Positions 43,403 to 55,789 of a stretch of 64,000 nucleotides of DNA are shown here, piece after piece. Made by a program: the position numbers and the translations under genes. The notes under the pieces are model-generated. The model searched no databases and had not been told where the DNA came from. It saw only the letters and a program-made list of their open reading frames with translations. Source of the DNA: Diphasiastrum complanatum (taxonomy: Eukaryota > Streptophyta > Lycopodiopsida > Lycopodiales > Lycopodiaceae). Position 1 is the stretch's first letter, and every line of letters begins with the position of its first letter. Location: assembly GCA_029204225.1 (NCBI GenBank), contig CM055102.1, positions 26,576,922 to 26,640,921 on the forward strand, given 5' to 3'.

Positions 43403-46400
43403 ATGGCCAAAATGATACCCAATAACACCAAGGTGACATATTCTTCCGGTAGCTCGCTTAGATCCAAGCACAGCATTCGTGTTGCGCAGACCACTGCAGA
43501 TGCTAAGCTCTATGCGGCATTTGAGGAATCGGGCGAGTCCACGGACTCGTTTGATTATTCTAAATCCGTGGAAGCTAGCAGATCGGCTGCAGATGTTGTG
43601 ACTTCAAAGACGGTCACGGCATATCTGCAGCGTATGCAGCGAGGAGGGCTTATTCAGCCCTTTGGTTGCATGGTTGCTGTTGAGGAAGGCAGTTTTAAAA
43701 TCATCGCTTATAGTGAAAACGCTCCGGAGATGCTTGATTTGATGCCACAGGCTGTGCCATCCGTGGGGCAGCATGAGGTTCTGGGAATCGGCACTGACGT
43801 GAGGAGTCTGTTCACGCCTGTCAGCTTGGCAGGACTAGAGAAAGCAGCCGTTTCTGCAGATGTGAGCTTGTTGAATCCCCTAACAGTCCAATGCAAAAGC
43901 TCCGGGAAGCCCTTTTACGCCATCCTACATCGTGTAGATGTTGGCTTGGTCATGGACTTCGAGCCGCTCCGGCCAAATGATGCAGCCGTTTCGGCGGCAG
44001 GGGCAATGCAGTCTCACAAGCTGGCTGCCAAAGCCATTACTCGCTTGCAATCCCTGCAAGGGGGCGACATTGGTTACCTATGTGACACAGTCGTTGAAGA
44101 GGTTCAAGAGCTTACAGGCTATGACAGAGTGATGGCATATCGGTTTCATGATGACGAGCATGGCGAGGTGGTTGCAGAAATCCGGCGCTCCGATTTGGAA
44201 CCCTATCTGGGCTTGCATTACCCTGCCACAGACATTCCCCAGGCCTCTCGTTTCTTGTTCATGAAAAACAGAGTGAGGATGATTGTTGATTGCAACACCC
44301 CCCCTGTGAACATAATCCAAGACAAGGAGCTGCGTCAGGCGCTTAGCTTGGCTGGATCCACTCTGAGGGCACCACATGGCTGCCATTCTCAATACATGGC
44401 AAATATGGGGTCGATCGCATCGCTGGCTATGGCGGTCATTATCAACGACAACGAGGAAGAGAAAAATAACAGCGGGTCGCAGCACAAGGGGAGGAAACTA
44501 TGGGGTTTGGTGGTATGCCACCACACAAGCTCCCGTATGGTGCCATTTCCTTTGAGATCTGCGTGTGAGTTTTTGATGCAGGTCTTTGGGTTGCAGTTGA
44601 ACATGGAAGTTGAGTTGAGTGCCCAAGTAAAAGAAAAACACATACTGCGTACCCAGACACTTCTCTGCGATATGCTTTTACGTGACGCTCCTATTGGAAT
44701 AGTTTCCCAATCACCCAACATCATGGATTTGGTGAAATGTGATGGAGCTGCACTCTACTATGGGAAAAGGTTTTGGTTGTTAGGCACAACCCCAACAGAG
44801 GCACAGATAAAGGATATTGCTGAATGGCTACTGGAGTATCACAAAGATTCCACAGGTCTTAGCACAGACAGTCTTGCTGATGCTGGTTACCCTGGGGCTG
44901 TATCCTTGGGGGATGCTGTGTGTGGAATGGCTGCTGCAAAAATCACCGCAAAAGATTTTCTTTTCTGGTTTAGGTCTCACACTGCCAAAGAGATCAAGTG
45001 GGGTGGGGCTAAGCATGACCCAGAAGACAAGGATGACGGCAGAAGAATGCATCCACGTTCTTCATTTAAAGCTTTCCTTGAGGTTGTAAAGAGGAGAAGT
45101 TTGCCGTGGGAGGATGTGGAAATGGATGCAATCCACTCTCTGCAACTTATTTTACGGGGATCTTTTCAAGATATTGATGATAGTGAAAGGAAAACCATGA
45201 TCCACACACGTTTGAGTGACTTGAGGCTGCAAGGGATCGATGAGCTCAGCACAGTAGCCAACGAAATGGTCAGGTTGATTGAAACTGCAACGGCCCCTAT
45301 TCTAGCTGTTGATCCTGGTGGATTTGTCAATGGATGGAATGCAAAGGTAGCAGAGCTAACTGGCCTCCCAGTGGCAGATGCAATGGGGAGGTCTCTTATA
45401 AGAGATTTGGTTTTGGATGATGCTGTTGATACCGTGGAAAGATTGCTTTATTTAGCCTTGCAAGGTGATGTTTGTTCTTAATTATTCCGGGAAATCTTTA
45501 TATATTTTTAACCATAACTTTTCTACTAGTGTAGTGCAACAGCTAGCTAGTGAAAGTGAGTTTTTTTGTTGAAGCACTAGTCATCAAAAGTGCGATCTTT
45601 CATCTATTAGGATCTTCTAGCACCGAGCAGGATCAAGTCTTAAAATTTGGTCAATGCTGTGAGCTTTACCCACATGAAGAGCAGTCAGAGAACAGCTTCC
45701 CATAGCATATCCTGCTTGGGAAGCTTGAGCATACTACTAACAAAACTCTGCCCAGTTATAGATGCCTGTTATGTTCTTTGACTGGATTCCCGGAAGCCTG
45801 ACAGTTTTCGTTTTGGTTTTGTAGGGGAAGAAGAGCAGAATGTGGAGATCAAGCTGAAAACTTTTGGCCATCGGAAGAAGGATAAAGCAGTTATTCTTGT
45901 TGTAAATGCATGCTCAAGCAGAGATGTTGCAGACAATGTGGTTGGAGTCTGCTTTGTTGGTCAGGACGTAACAGGTCAAAAGGTTGTAATGGACAAGTTT
46001 ACACGTATTCAGGGTGATTACAAGGCCATAGTGCAGAATCCTAATCCTCTAATTCCTCCAATTTTTGGTACAGATGAGTTTGGCTGTTGCTCTGAGTGGA
46101 ATCCTGCAATGGAGAAGTTGTCTGGATGTAGGAGGGAGGACGTGCTTGGTAGGATGCTTGTAGGGGAGGTTTTTGGACTTCAGAAAATGTATTGCCGACT
46201 TAAAGGTCAGGATGCTATGACTACGTTCATTATAGTGCTTAACAGTGCCATGGATGGGCAAGTTACAGAGAAATTTCCATTTGGTTTTTTTGACAACCAA
46301 GGAAAGTATGTTGAAGGTCTTCTTACTGCAACGCAACGAACAGATGCAGAAGGGGAAGTAAGAGGCGTGTTCTGCTTTTTACAAATTGCTAGCATAGAGT

Positions 46401-49400
46401 TGCAGAGAGCATTGAATGTACAAAGGATCTCAGAGAAAGTGGCTGTAGCCAAACTTAAAGAGCTGGCGTATGTGAGACAAGAAATAAAAAACCCTTTGTA
46501 TGGTATCATGTTCACTCGTAATTTATTGGAAACTTCTGAACTTTCTGACGATCAGAAGCAGTTTGTGGAGACCAGCGCAATGTGCGAGAGACAGCTAAGG
46601 AAGATTCTGGATGATTTGGACCTAGATAGCATTGAAGATGGGTGAGTATCTAAGATACCATTTTCACATTTCCAGCCTGCAATAGAAGAATGGCTCTTGC
46701 AATTGTTAACTTCAAATTTAGATGGATATTTATGAAGCTTTAATTGTTCATGCTTGTGACCTAACTTTCCTTGAGAGTCATGCTCCGGTGGAAGAGTTCT
46801 TATTAGTTAATCAAATCTTCATTTCAGCCAGGATTCTGTTTCTAGATTCTTCTATGTCAAAGCTTTTAGTCTGAAAAATGGTAGAAAGAACACCCTTTTG
46901 GTTCTATCAGAATCCTTTTGGTTCTATTAGAATCCTTGTGGTCATATCAAAGCTTTTGCTTCTATCAGTGTTTCAATTTGTTTCCTCTTCTTCCTACTGG
47001 CATTAGATTTTCATAAATATTAAGCTAGGTGAACTCAGTTGACTTTGGCCAATGGATGGAACAGGACTGTTCTATGGTACACACCTGGGGTATGTGCCAT
47101 AGAAGGCCCTTGCATATAGGTGACACTTTGAGATAGCGGTGAACCAAGTTCTTACTTTTCTTGAATTGAGATACTTTCTGGCCTCATCTGATTTTTTTAT
47201 ATGGGACCCTTCTGTCATCACTGTCAAGTTTAAATAACTGTAAATTTCACAACACGTTGCCTCTGATTCAAAAGGTACGATCTAGGGAAATTCATATTTT
47301 ATGACCTTAAGCCACAGTTTACTTCCTTCAATCAAGGGAATATACTCCTGTTGTTGAGCCATCAAGCTAGCTAGTCTTCTTTATGACTGAGCCCTCCGTC
47401 ACCTTTGGAGAAATGATAGAACCTCAGCACATCTGTCATTGTACAAATTTATGGACCCTAATGCTTGTGCGTGTGAAGTACACCTGGTCCAAGTTTCTGT
47501 GGGTGGAATTTGTAAAGTTAAAGATTGCACATCTTCATTGTCAGTAACTATCCTAGACATAACATCGATAAAATTTTCAGTCATAGCAGACATGCACTTC
47601 TCATTTGAAATATTTGTCCAAGTCGCGGCCTGCAAGTTTGTGCTAGTTCTTTGTTTCTCTAGTGGTAGGTTTTGCTCATCAGCTATGTTATTACGTAGGT
47701 TTTCAAGCTGAAGTGAGTAAATCTAATGTTTTCCTTTTTTTTCTATGAGGAAGTAGGGACTTTGTTTGACTAGCTTTGATAATTTTCTCTAGTGCCAGTC
47801 TTTGTCATGATTGTGGAGAAAGTTGTATCACATTGATAGCAACTTAACTGTGAAAGAAAGAGATCTCAAAGGTTGCTCAAAATAACAGAATACTATATGA
47901 CAATAGTAATTTTGTACTTAGAGCTATTTAGCTTTGCGGGGGGTTCTTTCTCTATTCAGGACTATAAATCGTATTAGCCTGTGACTATGCTTAAAAATCT
48001 TGAAGCAAATATTTTTATTTATAGAATATAAAATAAAAGAGTCAGCTCTTTTTTGTTGTCTTTGTCCTTTGCAGTGGAAAGTTCTATCCTGAATTAACAG
48101 TTTTGGAAAATGTTTCTTGACATTCTGGGTCTTCATCATCTGAGAAGGGTGTCTGTCCTGTGCATAGTCAGCAGTTCTTGCAGGTTAGCTCTGAATCAGA
48201 TTACCAACTGACATCTTCATTCCTTTCAAGGAAATAAAGAGTCATATAGACAGTTTTCTGAGGTCGTTCAGCTTTTGGAAATTCCTTAGTAAACCAGTAC
48301 ATGTGCGCTTATCATTTCAGTGCTTCACCAAGAGAAAGGCAGTCTTTTGACAGGACTTTCATGATCACATACTTTTTTAAAGCTCAGTTCTTTTTCTTCT
48401 CTTAATGCATTTCATGTCGATATGACATACACTTTGAAGTTTTTCCTTTCGTTGGTTGTCCAATGGAATCGAAGGATTGTTATAATTGTACAAAGATATT
48501 GTTTTGCTATCTGTCAAGGAATTTTATTTGCCTGTTGATTTTTTATTCTTTGAATGTTGATTGAAGGCTTGTATTTGATACTTCTATTACAAAACAGTGC
48601 TGGTGCTGATGTATTTGTGTATGAGCTTCTCAAACTTCAACAGTTTTGTAAAATTGGTCGGTTGTGATGTTGTGAAGTATGATCTTGATTCTTATCAATA
48701 TATATTTTTGCCAAGTTGTCATGCTGATGAAACTACTTTCTGTTTTATGCTTGCGCTATGGCTCTTTATTATTTCTTGTACGTGGTATTGTTTGGAAGTG
48801 GATGTGGCCCACCTTTTTCAAGTACTTTCATGATTTATGGTCTGCTATTTGTGAGACACTAATCTTTTTTTCTGCAGCTATTTAGAGTTGGAATCGTCAG
48901 AGTTTTTGCTGGGTTCCGTGATGGATGCTGTCATAAGCCAAGGAATGATTCTATCCAGAGAGAAAGGGTTGCAATTGATACGTGAAACACCAGAAGAGAT
49001 TAAGACTATGTATGTCTTTGGTGATCAAGCTCGTTTGCAACAGATAATGGCTGACTTTCTACTGAATGCTATAAGGTTTACTCCATCTTCTGAAGGATGG
49101 GTGGGAGTCAAAGTAACACCCACCAAAAAACGACTTGGTGGTGGTGCTGTTATCATGCATGTAGAGTTCAGGTATGGCCTCTCCGACTCTAGAACAAAAT
49201 ATTGTCTTTTTCTTCAAAGTTGTGCTTGCTGTTCAGAAAGTGTTTGGATAATTGCTATTTGCTGTGGCCTGGAGGTAAGTAGTTGGCAGTGACATTTCAC
49301 TATGCTTTTCGCTCATCTGGTGAAATAGAGGTTTTCGACATTGTTTGGCAGCACCCAAGAACTTTATGTTCTGAATTCGTAGGTAACGAGATGGGTTAGA

Positions 49401-50426
49401 AATGAAGATTATTTAGAAGCTGTCAAAGTCCCTAGATGTTTTTAACTTGCATCAAGACTCAAGTATATATTATCGTACATATTTACAATACTTCTGAAAC
49501 ATGGGGGGTAACACTGTATCTGTTATGTTCAAAATACATTGAACATTCTAGTCAAAAATCACTTAAAACATTACATAAGTTGTTCTACCCTACATTTTAT
49601 GATTTTCTGAGTGTCGATTCCATCATCTACTGCAATTTTATCAAAATCGTCTCCAACAAGGGCTACAATCTGGTAGGTGTTGGACCTCAGTGATCTATTT
49701 TTACTGCTAACTTGAATTCTTCTCTTGCGCTGGTTACAAGGCTGCTGCTGGGTATGCTCTGTTTGTCTGATGCATTCTCTCCTCACGTGACAGAGCTTGC
49801 ACAGGTTCTGATTCCTATTTAGGGTTGCTGCCACTTTATGAGCATCCGTTTCATTCCCAATGTCCCTGCTACTGGCTGCTTCTTCTCTTATAGTTCTACA
49901 GCTATTCCTTCTCAGCTTTTTTCCAAGTTCCCTGCTCCTTTTCTCCAATGTTGGCTGCAACTCTGTCTCGTATCAAGTGCCTGTTCTCCCTGTTCATTCT
50001 CGTCTCCTCTCGTTGTCTGCTCCCAAGCGGTAGTACTCCCTTTTCCTCTCGTTGTCCTCCGATCGCTTTAATTTTGGTTTTTTTTTAAGACTACTATTGT
50101 ATTTTTTTTACTCTCATAAAGTTTTGGCCCCTATAGATATAGTAGAAGATTTTTGACAAGCCTCTACCATTCAACATAATGACGCGTTTAAGTTCATTTG
50201 CAGAATAACACATCCAGGGGGAGGTCTTCCTGAAGAGCTTGTACAGGAAATGTTTGAAAAGGATGGATGGACCACACAGGAAGGCCTAGGTCTTGGTATG
50301 TGCAGAAAAATTGTGAAGCTCATGAATGGGGATGTGCAATATGTACGCGATTTAGGAGAAAGCTATTTTCTTGTCAGAATGGAGCTTCCTTTGTCACAAA
50401 CAAATGATGCAGCAAGTGCCAAGTAG
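43403..50426 (+). CDS. PHY: Phytochrome (red/far-red photoreceptor), complete, four exons
   Basis: Exons 43403-45464, 45825-46641, 48878-49171 and 50214 or earlier: the phase-correct fourth exon is 50204-50426. They join in frame to 1131 residues, usual for the family, and all introns are GT-AG. Order: Ser-rich N-terminus; PAS (about 70-190); GAF with the bilin-binding Cys327 in [11 protein letters not shown] and the DIP motif (D277) in [16 protein letters not shown] domain with its tongue ([20 protein letters not shown] at 551-555); two C-terminal PAS domains (about 615-735 and 755-880); and a histidine-kinase-related module. There the H-box reads [10 protein letters not shown] without the phospho-accepting His, while N1023 and GLGLGM (1085-1090) of the ATPase part remain, as in plant phytochromes. 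It acts in cytosol and nucleus as a Pr/Pfr photoswitch. The ATG at 43403 fits the family N-terminus ([18 protein letters not shown]). No lesion is seen. The type looks seed-free-plant-like; subfamily unassigned. Confidence 0.96.
45465..45824 (+). other. Phytochrome intron 1 (360 bp)
   Basis: GTGATG ... TTTTGTAG. Phase 1: the split Gly codon follows LLYLALQ and precedes [11 protein letters not shown]. The position, after about 2 kb of first exon, is that of land-plant phytochrome genes. Confidence 0.93.
46642..48877 (+). other. Phytochrome intron 2 (2236 bp)
   Basis: GTGAGT ... TTTCTGCAG. Phase 2, splitting the Gly of EDG/YLELES. It is unusually long for this gene. Open frames inside it show no domain, and no transposon was recognised. 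Confidence 0.93.
49172..50203 (+). other. Phytochrome intron 3 (1032 bp)
   Basis: GTATGG ... ATTTGCAG. Phase 2, splitting the Arg of [11 protein letters not shown]. No feature was recognised inside. Confidence 0.93.
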
Positions 50427-51146
50427 GGCTTGATTTGTTTCTGCACTTATTCCGAGCTTTTATCATCTGGTTCATCCTAAACTCTTCATACAGAAATGCA
50501 CATGCATGTAGCCTCGGTTCCAACACGAGCATGAGCTTTGCATTCCTGAGTAATTATGGTAATTGGAGGTACAACATTCTGCTGGATATCTTCACTTAGG
50601 TGGTATAGTGCATGTTGATAAGATGGATTTTATCCCATCCCATGTCCTTTGGATTGTCTCTTGGCTATTTACGTCAAAGAGAATGGTTCGAATTTCCATC
50701 TGTGAGGTTGCACAGCTATTGCAAGTCTCATGGATCTGTTACTGCAGGGACTGCAATGGATAAGAGGTGCAATATAGTTGGCAGTTTTGTAAGTTATTTT
50801 GCAAGGCTTAGCAACAGAATTTGAATATCAAGGTTTTCCTTGCAAAGAGCACATGATATCTTTTCTGGTTCTCTCTTTCGACTCTCTTGGTTTTTCTTCT
50901 ATGTCCTCGTTTGTGCTGCGTATTTGAGTTGAACTCCTGACTCCTGACCTCAAGAGGAATGGAGGCTTTCACCAACACACCACTCATTGGAGGACTGAAC
51001 GTTCTTGGTTATGTTAAATGGAATGATTCATTCTATTGAATTCCCATTTGGGGTTGCATGGATACATCCCGGGTATGTCGCTGCAATGACCGAAAGATGT
51101 GAGGGCTGCAAAATATGGGGCAATTTTGTGAGAATCGTTTTATGAG

Positions 51147-51208
<62 letters not shown>

Positions 51209-52248
51209 CGAAATTCCTCCAGCACTCGTATTTTATAGAATAAGTTCTCCCATACATTACAGATCAACGCAGTTAGTTGCATGCCCTGGTGCTTCCCTGC
51301 TATTTCACAAAGCACAGCTGTGCAAAGGAGCTCTCAAACCGATGTCATGAACCACGAAGATCTTATTCAGCTGAGGTGGACGCTGCACCCATCAGTCTTC
51401 AGCACAACCATATTCTTACAAAGAGCATGTGACGGAGATGGACATTGCATACAGGCTGGCTTCAGTATAACCATTTTCCTTATGAACCTTTCAAAACTCT
51501 TCAAGCCATCGTTTGCCATCCTTTGACATCACTTTGTTGATGAGCCGATCAAGTCGTTTTGTGGGTTCAGTGGAAATATTATTATCATACGCTAATCAAA
51601 ACATTTGCATCCTAATGTTTTTTAGATGAAATGCCCTTGTTTTCTTATCCTGAGCATTGCCAGTGAAGCCTGTGAAAATCATTCTTTGTAAATCTCATTT
51701 CGTGTGGGAGGTATGATACGCCTAGCTATGTGGAAAAGGTGTTGTTGATAGACTTTCTTGATTTTTGCAGCATTGCACTTTGAATATTCCTTCTTTTTGT
51801 CTCATTTTCTCTTGACTAAATTCATAGTGAAATGGTCATTTTTGTAGTACTTTATTCAATCAACAGCATCTGCTTCTATGCAAGGATGTTTTTGTTTCAA
51901 TTTCTGACATGGAAATCTTCTCTTTGCAATAATTTGGTAGATAGTCTTAGGTAGCTTATAATCTATTGGTCCACCTAGCAGTGGGCATAGGATACAATAA
52001 AGGTTCCCAAGTTAGAGATAGGATATTGGTAGACCTCTCTATATAGAATGTTGAACTCCGACAATTAAATGGCTTCTTTTAATCTTCAGGTTTCTCTTTA
52101 GGTAACATGGGCCCATAAACGTATTGGCTATGAGGTACTTGTGCTTGCAAGGAATTTACGCATGCGTAATGTTTCCTTACTCTTCTCTAAACAATCTACA
52201 ATTGTTTGTATAGCAAAGATTGCAATATGTGTATGTTTTTCACAAAGT
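50427..52248 (+). other. 3' UTR and flank of phytochrome, with a (TC)n run
   Basis: No coding sequence was recognised. A TC microsatellite of about 29 units lies at 51149-51206. I did not find a convincing AATAAA signal close to the stop codon, so the transcript end is unknown. Confidence 0.5.
51149..51206. repeat. (TC)n microsatellite
   Basis: An uninterrupted TC run; antisense frames of Arg-Glu repeats through it are artefacts. Confidence 0.95.
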
Positions 52249-52326
52249 TCTCCATAGGTTTCAAGTACCTTGTCCTACTATGAGTTATCTCCATAGGTTT
52301 CAAGTACCTTGTCCTACTATGAGTTA
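52249..52326 (+). repeat. 39-bp perfect tandem duplication
   Basis: TCTCCATAGGTTTCAAGTAC plus CTTGTCCTACTATGAGTTA is present twice in a row (52249 and 52288). An open frame here (to 52537) repeats FQVPCPTMSYL and then becomes a Glu/Arg/Lys run; it is not a recognised gene. Confidence 0.93.
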
Positions 52327-55300
52327 TCTACAAATTGTGTTTGATAAAGACAATGTGCAATTTTGTGACTCACCAGACCTGATTTTGGTGTCCGAATTAG
52401 GCTATGGAAAAAAAGAAGACTTGGAGGAGTTAAGGTTTGTTCGGGTTTCTACTTTTTGTTTAGAGAGTGAGGTGGAGGAAGAAGAGAGGAGAAAGAGGGG
52501 AAGGAGGAAAAAGAAGAAGAAGCAGAATGGATTATGATCATTTTACGTTTAGAATTTTTTATTTCATGTGACGTGAGGCATTACGTAGCTACATCTTGCA
52601 TCATACGTGCATTTTCATATCTAGGTATAAACTTCTTAATGGTTGTGCTATAATGATATGGTCCATAGACTAATTGTGATGGATGTTTGCACAATAAATA
52701 GCCGAAAATGTTTGATGGTGTAACTTTTCAAGTTTTTTGGAGTTCACATGTTAGAGATCATGGATAATCATGGTATCGATAATCCCTGTTTTTTTTTCTA
52801 ATTGTAATAAGCTAATTGGATTTTAGGAGTCATGACTCAAGTGTAGTTTGCATTACCAAAGTGTGCACTGTGTATATAAATCAGTCTGTATTTCTTCTCA
52901 TTTTGATTCTTATTTCTTAAAGTTGGAATCCAATTTAAAACTGGTTCGAAGAGGTGAATATAGAAACAATGTTTTGTCTCTCTTTTCATTTTGATTCTCA
53001 ATTCTATACGTTGGTAGCTGATTCAAAACTGGTTTGAAGAGTTGCCAAAATTCTCAATTGACTAGAAACATTACCTACAATACTATAAGAAACGCACTGT
53101 ATGTAGAAGAAAGATAGTATGTAAAGAGTATTTGACCTTATTGACAAATAATGCTTCTTGGCATTATCAACTTGTCAGAACATAGAGAACCGAACCTAGG
53201 TGGGCAACTCTAGTGCGATACACCAACTCACCACGTGTCGGAAAATCCCTATTGACCAATAATGGCACACTCTTCCTTGACAAGTACTTGACGTATTATA
53301 TTACCTAAGCGAAGTTCTTCACAAAAAGCATGTGCCTTGAAATATGTTACGTCATTGTGAATTGTCTTTTTGGTGCTATGCATTGTTGCTAGTCTTTGGT
53401 ACATTAGAAGTATTTGCAAGTTGATATGTTCTTTACTTTACCTTATAGATCGATATGGTTGCTTACCATCTGCTGCATGTTAGAGAAAAGCCACTCAACT
53501 TTTTTCCTTAGATTATCTATGTTTTTTGTGAGCTCTTACTATCATTAATTGATTTTGGCAAGATAAATGAAGATGATTCTTCATTCGCTAGCTCTATGAA
53601 GCTTTTGGTTAGGTTTAATTGGCTGCGGCGCCTCTACTGCTTTGTTGACAAAGAGCAAATGTGCTAAAAATTATCAGGTTTAGGTAGACGATGGCAAATG
53701 ATGCCAAGTGCGATGGTATTGGGATCACACTACATGAGTTCCGCTGGTGGGTTACTAATCTACTTGGAATCTTTCATGTTTGTTTGCAGGGGAGTAATGT
53801 TTTTGCATTTTTGCTAAAAGCCTATATATTAATGGACACGTAGGTTCAGCCCTGTCCTTGGTGGTGGATTGTATCTATGCAATGCTGTTAATATCTCATG
53901 TGTAAGGGTTGTAAATGAGGACCTTTTATGAGATTATGGCAAATATGGGTTACTTTCTTTGATAGTGTGTTATATAATCTTTCTCTATAAATACATAAAC
54001 CTGGTTTATGGATGCAAAAGTCTGCTAGGCTGTGGCTGATTTTCTCTATTGGCTGTAGAATGACCATGCCATTAAGATTTTTGCATCATAGTGCAAGTTT
54101 TTTATTGTATTGCTATGCCCCATCAAAAACATCTCTTTGTTAACATGGGAGACAACAAGGTATTTCAAATGATTGAGATTTTTGGTGGTTGACTTTTAAG
54201 CTTTGAAATAATTCATGGCCTTTTGTGCTCCTTTACTAATGCATTTGGTTTTCGTACTATGGTAGTTCCGACTATTATACGTGGAGTACATAAATATATG
54301 GCTATGATTAAATCGCAACCTATGTGCTAATGTAGTCTTGTGATCATGGAAAACTATGGTTTAACATTACTAAGCACCTAGCAGTTTTGCTAGGTCTTGC
54401 TTTGCTCACTATAGTCCATTTGTTTTGGACCAATGTTGGACGTTCCGTTTCAAAACGTGATTCGGAACGTGTTTCGGAACATGATGTGGAACGCGATCTG
54501 GGAAATCCCGCTAGGGTTTTCTGGAGCGCAAATAACGGGATTTCCTGGAACGCAAATTTTTTTTGTCTTGTTTTGCTTTGGGTGCCAATATGGGTATCAA
54601 ATTAAAGGTGTTTTCAAGAGCAATTCGCTTACCTAGTTTGCTTGGAGTTCCAAGATGAGTGCGGTCCACTGTTGGGCCATTAAGTGATTTTTTATCGAAC
54701 ATCTCTATTTTTGTATTATGTGAAAGGAAATCACATGAAACCATATTGAATGATAGCAAACCGACGACAATTATGAAACATAAGCACCCATCTCGGAGCT
54801 TGTGACAAAAATGCGAGTCAACTCAACGTGCTCAACAAAATATGAGTACATCATACAGTGCCAAGATTATCTCTATTTATAATTAATTGGATCAGTATGG
54901 CTCTATGCAATGTTATTTTTGCTCTTTCTAGTTTATCAATATGTTCTTTTGATGCATTCATTGATGATTTCAAAGTTCATTTAATACTAACTAAACTATC
55001 AAAAACAAAAATTGGCCACTAGTCTTTTTCTCACACAAGATTTTGTTTTTTTTTTTGCAATTCGAGTCGCGGATCGGTAACTTTCAGGAATGATTTTGCA
55101 AAACAATGAAGCATAAGTATTTTTTTAATAATATATTATGAATACTATCAAACAAGTTTGACATTAGTGTTGTTTAGAGAATGAGTGGCTATGATTGTCC
55201 TTTGTTATTGTTATAAATTATTAGCAACATATTAATAGACCTCTTTATGAATTTAGCTTGCCAAATGCTTTTATTTATGCATGCTCGGGTTTCAATAGGC

Positions 55301-55789
55301 TCTAGTTACAAAGAGGGGCTTTTTGTCACATATTAATATTGTGCTATTCAACTCATTTCCCTTTGATGGTGCAAACAACATTGTATAATTCTAGTCCTTA
55401 TGTTTGATAGTGATGTTGTCCAATGGTTGAAACTTTTGCTATTTTGCAGTAGCCATTTTCATTTGACTTAGCATACAAGCATCGTATAATTTTAGAATAC
55501 ACCATGTGGGGCTTATTTATGGCTTAAATGGAACAATAGTGCAAAGAATGTTCATGATATACTTGTATTTTTTTTGTTGGAGTATGGCTAAAGGTAAACT
55601 AAATTTGATGAATTTCATCGGTATATAGTTTTATGGTTAATTATTGGCCAAGTTTATTCTTGATTTGTAGTGCATTACAAAGTGACAAATTACAAATGAC
55701 TTTGCAAAAGGTGTTGGAAAAGCTCTAGCATATGAGTGCCCTTGAGAATATACTTTATGCTACTTTTGCGTTTGTCTAGTTGTTGTTTT
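52327..55789. other. Long AT-rich stretch without a recognised gene
   Basis: A diverged direct repeat of about 100 bp containing CATTTTGATTCT, AAAACTGGTT.GAAGAG lies at 52890-53050. A patch of CGGAACGTG-like words lies at 54440-54560. No coding, RNA or complete mobile element was recognised. Confidence 0.5.

Noticed and set aside
51028-51315. Open frames with long Arg-Glu repeats on the minus strand
   Set aside because: Antisense reading of the (TC)n run at 51149-51206.
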